Shown piece by piece: positions 57,825-64,000 of a stretch of 64,000 nt of DNA; within the stretch, counting starts at the first letter, position 1, and every line of letters starts with the position of its first letter. Origin of the DNA: Anaerostipes rhamnosivorans (GTDB lineage Bacteria > Bacillota > Clostridia > Lachnospirales > Lachnospiraceae); NCBI RefSeq assembly GCF_005280655.1, contig NZ_CP040058.1, positions 28,501 through 92,500 on the forward strand, written 5' to 3'. The position numbers were made by a program, and so were the translations under genes. Under the pieces are notes generated by a model. That model was not told where the DNA came from. It was given only the letters and a program-made list of their open reading frames with translations, and made no database searches.

Positions 57825-58377
57825 AACTCAATCCCTCCTTCTCATATAGAGCACGTAAGGAACTGCGGGCTAGACTGCACCGTTTCTTTGCAGCCAGTTC
57901 CGAGATTTGTAAAAGTGTAGCTATTTCCAGAAAACTGAATCCGTAGTAATAGTGCAAGATTAGTACAGTTTGCTGATTCGTCGGCAGCTTTTCAATCTTG
58001 TCTCTCATTACTTTCAAGTCTATAAATTCCAGATAGTGGTCGTTCGGATCAATTAAATGTTCTGAATCTTCGCCATCCTCGTAAGTCAGTTCTTCGTGAT
58101 TATTTCTGCTCTCAACCTTGATCATGTCATATGCAGTGTTGCGAACTATGACATAAAGAAATGTAAATGCCTTATCTTCTGGTAATTCCATAATCTTTTC
58201 AGAATAAAGCAAAGCTTTCTCGAAAACATTTTGTAGTACATCTTCAGCCAAGGTGTCATCATGAATATACTGTTTCGCTACGAACTTCAACTTTGATGCA
58301 TACTTGTTGTAGAGCAATTCAATATAGTCAACAGCGCTCTTCGTAGGAGGTTTATTCTTCCGGCGTATCATTTCCAT
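57808..58377 (-). CDS. ECF-type sigma-70 family sigma factor (module 2)
   Basis: A 189-residue sigma factor. Region 2 includes DDTLAEDVLQNVFEKAL and the FTFLYVIVRNTAYDM segment; region 4 includes KLPTNQQTVLILHYYYGFSFLEIA and ISELAAKKRCSLARSSLR. The ATG at 58377 was taken because AGAGGGAG lies just upstream; 58371 is an alternative. A longer frame from 58467 would begin upstream of the promoter at 58429-58457 and is unlikely. Only about 25% of residues look alike between this and the sigma at 53903 by eye. Confidence 0.85.
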   Translation of the reverse strand: MEMIRRKNKPPTKSAVDYIELLYNKYASKLKFVAKQYIHDDTLAEDVLQNVFEKALLYSEKIMELPEDKAFTFLYVIVRNTAYDMIKVESRNNHEELTYEDGEDSEHLIDPNDHYLEFIDLKVMRDKIEKLPTNQQTVLILHYYYGFSFLEIATLLQISELAAKKRCSLARSSLRALYEKEGLSYEYKR

Positions 58378-58428
58378 TCTCTCCCTCTTCCCCCGTTCAT
58401 GGTTTGTATCTCTATATCTATATCTCTC

Positions 58429-58457
58429 ATTATAGATATGTTTCCTGATTTTGTAAA
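58429..58457 (-). promoter_or_regulatory. Promoter of sigma module 2
   Basis: On the reverse strand TTTACA (58452-58457) and TATAAT (58429-58434) are 17 bases apart, about 50 bases before the ATG. Confidence 0.7.
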
Positions 58458-58466
58458 GCTTGTACA

Positions 58467-58498
58467 AAAAAAGCCCGTAGAAATATTCTAAAGGCTTT
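58467..58498 (-). terminator. Terminator after the 58488 gene
   Basis: On the reverse strand AAAGCC, TAGAA, then TTCTA and GGCTTT form a stem with a small bulge, followed by seven Ts. It overlaps the stop codon of the gene. Confidence 0.65.
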
Positions 58499-58766
58499 CA
58501 TCTTCTTCGATGACCTGAATTTCTAGAAAATCGAAGTTGATATCTTCTATAAAACTGTCATGATAAAACCTTGTTTTATCGTGTGATATAAATTCATGTT
58601 TGTTTGCTTCTAACCAGAGGGGCTTCGGTAGGTCAAATTCATAACAAATGTCTTCAAGTGCCTTGTACACCTTTCGGGTACGGTTTAAACCGGCATCCTC
58701 CACACTGATCACAGTGTCTTTCAGCAGCCGGTTACTTTTCATTAGTTTCCCCCACATTCGGAACAT
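58488..58766 (-). CDS. Small hypothetical protein
   Basis: A 92-residue protein, basic at the N-terminus (MFRMWGKLMKSNRLLKDT) and acidic at the C-terminus (IQVIEEDESL). No named domain was recognised; similar small proteins occur in Lachnospiraceae. AGGTAA precedes the ATG at 58766. A longer frame from 58829 has no ribosome site. Confidence 0.6.
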   Translation of the reverse strand: MFRMWGKLMKSNRLLKDTVISVEDAGLNRTRKVYKALEDICYEFDLPKPLWLEANKHEFISHDKTRFYHDSFIEDINFDFLEIQVIEEDESL

Positions 58767-58895
58767 AAGTTTACCTGCTTTCTTTCTATATATATTATGT
58801 ATAATAGAAGATAAATATAAAACAGTCAATATTGTAGTAAAAGGGAAAATGATTTAAAATGACTTTAAACGAAGAATAATAGAGGAGATTAACAT

Positions 58896-59951
58896 ATGAA
58901 GATATTAAAACGGTTCTTTATTGATGGATTGTCCGGGATGGCGCAGGGACTATTCGCAACCCTGATCATCGGCACCATATTGGAGCAGGTGGGAGTTTTA
59001 GCGGGTGGAAATATCGGACAGCTTCTCGTTACAGGCGCGGCAGCTGCAAAGATTCTCACAGGGGCAGGTATTGGAGTCGGGGTTGCTTCAAGGTTTCAGG
59101 AACCTGTATTAGTGACGGTCTCAGCAGCCGTTGCTGGTATGATCGGCGCCTATGCGTCTAAGATCGTGGCCGGGACCCTGGTGGTCAAGGGTGCAGTTGC
59201 CTTATCAGGCCCGGGTGAACCTCTGGGTGCCTTTCTGGCTGCTTATGTAGGGATTGAACTGGGGCGCCTGATTTCAGGCAGAACTCAGCTTGATATTCTG
59301 CTGACACCTCTCACTACCATTTTGACTGGCGGTGCTGTGGGATTATTTTTGGGACCATGGATCAGCCAGCTCATGGCACGTCTGGGAGATTTGATTCGGT
59401 GGGGGACTGAACAGCAGCCGTTTCTTATGGGGATTGTAGTTTCTGTACTGATGGGAATGGCACTCACTCTGCCGATTAGTTCAGCAGCCTTGGGTGTGAT
59501 ATTGAATCTTTCTGGAATTGCCGCCGGAGCTGCGGCTGTAGGATGCAGTGCGCAGATGATAGGATTTGCAGTGGCAAGCTTCCGGGAGAATAAAGTGGGA
59601 GGTTTGATTGCTCAAGGGATTGGGACCTCCATGCTTCAGGTTCCGAACATCGTCAGGAAGCCGTGGATCTGGATTCCGCCGATCCTCACCAGCGCGATTC
59701 TTGGTCCGGTTTCTACTATAGTATTAAAGATGACAAACAATGCAATCGGCTCTGGCATGGGCACAGCTGGGCTGGTAGGGCAGATCATGGGTTATAAAAC
59801 CATGGTAGCCGGCGGGGGTTCTCCGGCTTCCACAGCGGTTATGATCATTGGCATGCATATTATTGCCCCGGCGCTTTTAACCTACTTTATATCAGAAGGG
59901 ATGAGGCGTATGGGGATTATCAAACAGGGAGACATGAAGCTGGATATGTGA
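58896..59951 (+). CDS. PTS EIIC-family membrane protein (PTS_EIIC_2)
   Basis: A 351-residue, Gly- and Ala-rich membrane protein with about nine hydrophobic helices. GLSGMAQGLFATLIIGTILEQ at the N-terminus and the segment around PNIVRKPWIWIPPILTSAILGP are typical of the PF13303 (EIIC_2) family. No EIIA or EIIB gene is nearby, so it may act with distant components or not as a PTS permease at all. GAGGAGATT precedes the ATG. It ends five bases from the convergent yyaC-like gene with no terminator between. Confidence 0.8.
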   Translation: MKILKRFFIDGLSGMAQGLFATLIIGTILEQVGVLAGGNIGQLLVTGAAAAKILTGAGIGVGVASRFQEPVLVTVSAAVAGMIGAYASKIVAGTLVVKGAVALSGPGEPLGAFLAAYVGIELGRLISGRTQLDILLTPLTTILTGGAVGLFLGPWISQLMARLGDLIRWGTEQQPFLMGIVVSVLMGMALTLPISSAALGVILNLSGIAAGAAAVGCSAQMIGFAVASFRENKVGGLIAQGIGTSMLQVPNIVRKPWIWIPPILTSAILGPVSTIVLKMTNNAIGSGMGTAGLVGQIMGYKTMVAGGGSPASTAVMIIGMHIIAPALLTYFISEGMRRMGIIKQGDMKLDM

Positions 59952-59956
59952 GTGCG

Positions 59957-60523
59957 CTAAGTTGTAGCAGCGTGTTTCGCAAAATACCGGACAGAGTCTT
60001 CTACTCCACATGCAATATAAGAGGACAGCTCCATGACGGTGTGAAGCCTTGTGGTCTGTATTGTATTAAAATTTGCTTCTGACGTATAATTTACAATGCC
60101 TGTAATGGAGATGTCCCCCACAGGAGGAAGCTCCTTATCCACACCCTGTCCCGGAAACAGAGGCATGGATGACACTGTCACAAAGCCTACGTGGTCGATA
60201 GAGCCTAGGCAGGCATCAACAGCGATCACAAAAGGTTCTTTGTAAGTGTGGTAGATGTCAGTCATTGTCTGAGCCAGATTCCCTGCGTGGACAGGCTGAG
60301 ACAGAGTTCCGAAAACTTTATAATAAGAAGATGCCATCAACTGGTGCCCTACAAGGGGTCCAAGACAGTCACCGGTAGCACGGTCCGTACCTACACAGAG
60401 GACCACCACTGGCTGGCTGTCATTTTTTTGTATTTGAATCCTGCGGATCAAATCCGCCTGCAGCAAGGTCCCTGCCTCCCTGCTTTTTGGATTAAAATAG
60501 GATATTCGGTCTGAAATGCGCAT
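59957..60523 (-). CDS. YyaC-family spore protease-like protein
   Basis: A 188-residue protein. VVLCVGTDRATGDCLGPLVG and FVIAVDACLGS, with ISITGIVNYTSEANF, match the YyaC family, related to the GPR germination protease. In Bacillus the gene lies near the replication origin and is sporulation controlled. The ATG at 60523 was preferred, since GGAGAA lies just upstream; an in-frame TTG at 60535 overlaps that site. Confidence 0.85.
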   Translation of the reverse strand: MRISDRISYFNPKSREAGTLLQADLIRRIQIQKNDSQPVVVLCVGTDRATGDCLGPLVGHQLMASSYYKVFGTLSQPVHAGNLAQTMTDIYHTYKEPFVIAVDACLGSIDHVGFVTVSSMPLFPGQGVDKELPPVGDISITGIVNYTSEANFNTIQTTRLHTVMELSSYIACGVEDSVRYFAKHAATT

Positions 60524-60600
60524 TGCGTTCTCCAATCATTTCTTAAATAACATTTCCGCCTGATAAGACGCTCCATATAGTTTATACATAAATAAAAAAA

Positions 60601-60700
60601 GTATACCCACAGGGCACACCGTATTTTATACCCTTCGGGTGAGCGTGCTCCGCACGATAAGGTATACCCACAGGGCACACCGCATTTTATACCCTTCGCG
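60601..60700 (+). repeat. Palindromic REP-like repeat, copy C (tandem, 61-bp period)
   Basis: TATACCCACAGGGCACACC recurs at 60602 and 60663, giving a 61-bp tandem period. The first unit continues with ACCCTTCGGGT, GCGTGCTCCGCACG and GATAAGG; the second breaks off after CCCTTCGCGCG. It fills much of the 380-base gap 60524-60903; the rest is AT-rich with no clear gene. Confidence 0.8.
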
Positions 60701-60903
60701 CGTATATTCGTTCAGGCTTACTGGCAGTTCGTTAGAGAATAGATGAAATTTATAAAAAAACTCCCCCAGGACACACTGTGTTTTAGAAGTTTCCGTCTCC
60801 AAAGAGGGAGAAAATTATTTTCTTCTGTCGACGCCCTTTGATAAAAAAATTGAAAATACTGTGATAAAGTCTTTGGTATTAAAGAGGAAAGGGAGGCTTT
60901 TTC

Positions 60904-62085
60904 GTGAGAGCAGAAAATCAGTTGCCGAAGAACATCAGACAGATCGGCGGGCCTGTAGGAACCACAAAGGTTTATATCGAAGACTTTGTAGTTACATTTT
61001 TAAAAGCATTGACGACGGACAAGAACACTTTTGTAAGAGGGGCCATATTATTTGGAGAAAAGAAAAGTATTGATAATGAAACTGTGATATTTATCAGAGG
61101 TGCTGTTGAGGGGCAGAATATAGAGTTGGATTTGGACGAGACTGTATTCGATGATAAGGTATGGAGGGAAATCTACCAGAAGAAAGAAAGGTTTTTCCCG
61201 GATCTTGATGTCATTGGATGGGCGCTTTCCAGAATGGGATTCTCAGTGCGGCTCAATGACAAGATCAAGAAGACGCATTTTGAAAACTTCCCGGGGGATG
61301 GTAAGGTTCTATATATGACAGACCATCTGGAGGGAGAGGATGCTTTTTATGTTTACCGCGGACAAGATCTTGTGCGGCAGAGCGGTTATTACATATATTA
61401 TGAAAAAAACCCGATGATGCAGGAGTATCTGATCGAGAGGAACCAGAAGCTCAAGGAAGTTGTGTCATATGAGAATATGCTGGAGGCAAAACGGGATGAA
61501 AAGATTGTTCGGCAATTCCGCACGATCGTCCAGGAAAAGCAGAAGAGCAGCAAGACAAAAGATAGGATGAAGCGGTTTTCATCCAGCGCGGCTATGCTTC
61601 TGGTTTTGATCCTGGCAGGGGGAATGTTTTATTACTCCAGACTGGACAATGGTTCTTCTTTTGGTGATGCGATCCACGGCGCAGTGGAAACCATGGGAAG
61701 AGGAGTCAAAGATAATGTTTCCATGGATGAAGAAAACAAGGGATCAGGGACAACAACCAAACAGCTCCCGGCGGATACTCAGGAGGCGGGCGGCTCAGAG
61801 ACAGGAACCACGACGGAGCAGAATAAAAAAACATCAGCTAGTACCAGGACGGCTGCATCGGCTACCACCGCGGCTTCTGCCACTACGGCAACACAGAAAT
61901 CTACACAGACGGTCAGCCGCAGCCAGACTTATGTTGTAAAAAAAGGGGACAGCCTGGTTTCAATTTCTCGTAAGATGTACGGTACCAGAAAGTATATGTA
62001 TAAGATTCTGGATGCCAACCGGATTGGGCCGAAGGAAAATATCTATCCGGGACAGAAACTAATTATTCCTAGTATAACAAAGTGA
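60904..62085 (+). CDS. LysM-domain membrane protein with an uncharacterised N-terminal domain
   Basis: A 393-residue protein starting at GTG with AGGGAGG eight bases upstream. Residues 1-200 form a cytoplasmic domain of mixed alpha/beta type (VYIEDFVVTFLKALTTDKN, ILFGEKKS) that I cannot name. A membrane helix is at about 222-242. A Thr/Ala/Ser-rich linker with ASATTAASATTATQ leads to a C-terminal LysM domain (TYVVKKGDSLVSISRKMYG to PGQKLIIPS, about 343-391). LysM should hold the outer part to peptidoglycan. Two downstream genes may be co-transcribed. Confidence 0.82.
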   Translation: MRAENQLPKNIRQIGGPVGTTKVYIEDFVVTFLKALTTDKNTFVRGAILFGEKKSIDNETVIFIRGAVEGQNIELDLDETVFDDKVWREIYQKKERFFPDLDVIGWALSRMGFSVRLNDKIKKTHFENFPGDGKVLYMTDHLEGEDAFYVYRGQDLVRQSGYYIYYEKNPMMQEYLIERNQKLKEVVSYENMLEAKRDEKIVRQFRTIVQEKQKSSKTKDRMKRFSSSAAMLLVLILAGGMFYYSRLDNGSSFGDAIHGAVETMGRGVKDNVSMDEENKGSGTTTKQLPADTQEAGGSETGTTTEQNKKTSASTRTAASATTAASATTATQKSTQTVSRSQTYVVKKGDSLVSISRKMYGTRKYMYKILDANRIGPKENIYPGQKLIIPSITK

Positions 62086-62144
62086 AATCATGTATAATAA
62101 AGCGTGAAATTGATAATGTTAATTAAAAATACAGAGGTTTTACT

Positions 62145-63338
62145 ATGGACCACAGGATAAAATCAGGATTTTCTCTTTATACAAACAGCAGGGAAGCAAT
62201 GCAGAATTCTATCCGGAAAAAGCAGATCCGGAAAAAACAGAGATGGATTCTTTTGGGTATTTTTTGTGTAGTACTGCTGGCGATCTTTCTGGCATACCGG
62301 TATAGAACGTACCATTCGCTTAAGACAGAAAAAGTCATCGCAAAGCATGTAGATTCCACAACAAAGTTCTTTGCGTATAAGAGCGGTTCCATTAGCTATA
62401 ATGAAGACGGCATATCATTTATTGACGGGGACGGAAAAACAATATGGGAAAAAGCTTATTCCATTAAGAATCCGATTGTTACATACTGCGGTGATTACAT
62501 CGTGGTTGCATACAAGAATGGAAATGAGATTCTTCTATATGACAGTAGCGGAAAAGTAAAAAGATTTTCTACCTCATATGCGATCAGCGATGTGGAAGTG
62601 GCGGAACAGGGCGTGATCGCTGCTATATTGCAGGGGGACGATGAAAATTATATAGAACTCTATGATGCTTCTCAAAAGAAGCTGGTGACGATCAAGACCA
62701 CAGTGGACGAAAATGGTTATCCTCTGGATATTGATCTGTCAGATGACGGTAAAATGCTCGCCGTCAGCTATCTGGTAGTGGACGGACTGCAGACGAAGAA
62801 CCGGGTAGCATTTTATGATTTCGGAGAAAAAGGACAGGAAAAAGAAGACAGGCTTCTGGCAGGATTTGATTTTAAGGATACGGTCATTCCTAAGATTCAG
62901 TTTATGGGCCAGAATACAGTGTGTGCCATCGGAGATAATAAGACAATTATTTTTAACACAAAGGACACACCTTCGAAACAAAAAGAGATTATAATAGATT
63001 CAAGGATCAAAAGTGTGGCTGCGGATGACTCTCATTTTGCGCTGGTCCTTGAGAACAAAAAGAAGTCTTCCAAGGAACAGTACCTGGTACAAGCATATAA
63101 CCGGTCCGGCAAAATGGTTATGGAGAAGGAGATCAAGACGGAGTTCTCCGATGTGTACCTGGGTAATGACGGCGTTCTGTTTGTTGGAAACTATCATTGT
63201 TCAATGATTAATTTTGCAGGTCATGAGATGTATCAGCAGAATTTTAAAAAGAGGATTCAGTCTATGGCCCCTACGGGCAAGGCGGAACGATACTTAATTA
63301 CATTTGAAGATAAAACACAGTTAGTTAGATTACGATAG
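62145..63338 (+). CDS. DUF5711 membrane-anchored beta-propeller-like protein
   Basis: A 397-residue protein with a basic N-terminal tail, one membrane helix (about 35-50) and an outside domain of short repeating strands (ISFIDGDGKTIWEKAYSI, EILLYDSSGKVKRFS, MLAVSYLVVDG), consistent with a propeller; the whole matches DUF5711. Function unknown, probably cell envelope. It is 59 bases after the LysM gene and 11 before the CvpA-family gene. Confidence 0.82.
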   Translation: MDHRIKSGFSLYTNSREAMQNSIRKKQIRKKQRWILLGIFCVVLLAIFLAYRYRTYHSLKTEKVIAKHVDSTTKFFAYKSGSISYNEDGISFIDGDGKTIWEKAYSIKNPIVTYCGDYIVVAYKNGNEILLYDSSGKVKRFSTSYAISDVEVAEQGVIAAILQGDDENYIELYDASQKKLVTIKTTVDENGYPLDIDLSDDGKMLAVSYLVVDGLQTKNRVAFYDFGEKGQEKEDRLLAGFDFKDTVIPKIQFMGQNTVCAIGDNKTIIFNTKDTPSKQKEIIIDSRIKSVAADDSHFALVLENKKKSSKEQYLVQAYNRSGKMVMEKEIKTEFSDVYLGNDGVLFVGNYHCSMINFAGHEMYQQNFKKRIQSMAPTGKAERYLITFEDKTQLVRLR

Positions 63339-63349
63339 ATGGTGATATT

Positions 63350-63862
63350 ATGGGACAGATTATTTTAATTGTATTACTGCTGATCTTGATATTTGATACG
63401 ATCAGAGGGTTTAAAAGGGGATTTCTAAAATCCCTGCTCCTCTTGGCTACATGGCTTTTGACATTTGCTATTGCCTATTCAACCGCAGATACCATAAAGC
63501 AGTACGTCATAAAGATGTTTATGAATTCGAAACAAAATATACTGACAGATCAGCTTGCATATTTTATTGCTTTTGCGCTGATCGTGGTTGTGCTTAAGAT
63601 TTTGTTTTCTATATTAGTCGGTATTATCAGTAAGTTTGGGGATCTTCCTGTGATCGGATGGTTTAATCATCTGTTCGGAGGGGTTCTGGGATTCGCGAAG
63701 GGAGTGATCGTGGTATCCTTTTTGCTGTTTGCTATTTACCTTTGCCAGTATGTAGGCCTACAGCAGGAGTACAGCCAATGGATGCAGTCAAGCTCTCTGC
63801 TTCAGTTTATGGTGGAAAATAACCCGGTGATCTCGATTTTAAAGGGAGCGATTCCTTTTTAA
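63350..63862 (+). CDS. CvpA-family membrane protein
   Basis: A 170-residue protein with four hydrophobic helices. FDTIRGFKRGFLKSLL after helix one and GVLGFAKGVIVVSFLLF near the third are typical of the CvpA/colicin V production family, whose molecular function is uncertain. It ends the set and is followed by a strong terminator. Confidence 0.87.
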   Translation: MGQIILIVLLLILIFDTIRGFKRGFLKSLLLLATWLLTFAIAYSTADTIKQYVIKMFMNSKQNILTDQLAYFIAFALIVVVLKILFSILVGIISKFGDLPVIGWFNHLFGGVLGFAKGVIVVSFLLFAIYLCQYVGLQQEYSQWMQSSSLLQFMVENNPVISILKGAIPF

Positions 63863-63870
63863 AGTCAACT

Positions 63871-63918
63871 GAAGACCCCGGAGAAACGGTGTTTTTATGC
63901 CGTTTCTCCGGGGTCTTC
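63871..63918 (+). terminator. Strong terminator after the CvpA-family gene
   Basis: GAAGACCCCGGAGAAACGG (63871-63889) pairs perfectly with 63900-63918 around a 10-base loop; TTCTAT follows. Confidence 0.9.
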
Positions 63919-63972
63919 TTCTATATCGCCGCAGGATTCGATAAAAAGATGCAAAAAAATGAAAAAAAGCTG

Positions 63973-64000
63973 TTGACATTTGCCGACAGCAATGGTAAGA
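63973..64000 (+). promoter_or_regulatory. Promoter cut by the right edge
   Basis: A consensus TTGACA (63973-63978) is followed 17 bases later by TAAGA at the last five bases. It drives something beyond the window. Confidence 0.5.

Overview
The window looks like chromosomal DNA of an anaerobic, spore-forming, AT-rich Firmicute, most likely a gut Lachnospiraceae. The evidence is a large SRP RNA with an Alu domain, spoVG, a YyaC-type spore protein, a CD3324-family gene, a DUF5711 gene, a rubredoxin-fused flavoprotein, a GlpA/GlpB/DUF1667-type glycerol-3-phosphate dehydrogenase set and strong AGGAGG ribosome sites. The species assignment is inference. No tRNA or rRNA gene, CRISPR array, prophage or intact transposase gene was seen.

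Region 1 (1-17 kb) is sugar and polyol catabolism. A truncated EIIA gene points left. A PRD-type regulator then precedes a galactitol-type PTS operon (EIIC, EIIA, EIIB), two zinc polyol dehydrogenases, a pentulose-phosphate-3-epimerase-like enzyme, a 6-phospho-3-hexuloisomerase-like SIS protein, a DTE-family epimerase, a 1-phosphofructokinase-like kinase and a class II bisphosphate aldolase. Together these could take a hexitol or rare hexulose to DHAP and glyceraldehyde-3-phosphate. A LacI regulator is divergent from a GlpA/GlpB/DUF1667/GpsA-like operon.

Region 2 (17-28.7 kb) is mostly housekeeping: PPC-domain protein, asnS, pnuC behind a terminator-type leader, a nicotinamidase-like hydrolase, a YqeY protein, the rubredoxin-glutamate-synthase-like protein, tatD, rsmA, tadA, a CorA transporter and the SRP RNA. 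Two families of palindromic repeats lie around the SRP RNA.

Region 3 (28.9-37 kb) is a second PRD-regulator/PTS operon (EIIA, EIIB, EIIC) with a fuculose-phosphate-type aldolase, a zinc dehydrogenase, a second GpsA-like protein and an SDR. Region 4 (37-53.7 kb) holds a small alarmone synthetase, an Rpn-type nuclease, DUF1062 and CD3324 genes preceded by tiny open reading frames, a large exported protein, a one-chain Mre11-Rad50-like membrane nuclease, a class A PBP, prs, a DnaC/DnaI-like loader, DnaD, a dense DnaA-box cluster, murC and spoVG.

Region 5 (53.7-58.8 kb) is an AT-richer accessory stretch with two ECF-sigma/DUF4367 modules, a small secreted protein and nested inverted repeats. Region 6 (58.9-64 kb) has an EIIC-family membrane protein, YyaC, a tandem palindromic repeat, a LysM protein, DUF5711, a CvpA-family protein, and at the edge the start of another promoter.

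The best candidates for something undescribed are the DnaA-box cluster at dnaD, the leader-peptide-like switch before CD3324, the pnuC attenuator, the palindromic repeats carrying promoter-like ends, the fused Mre11-Rad50 protein and the two polyol operons with atypical GpsA paralogs.
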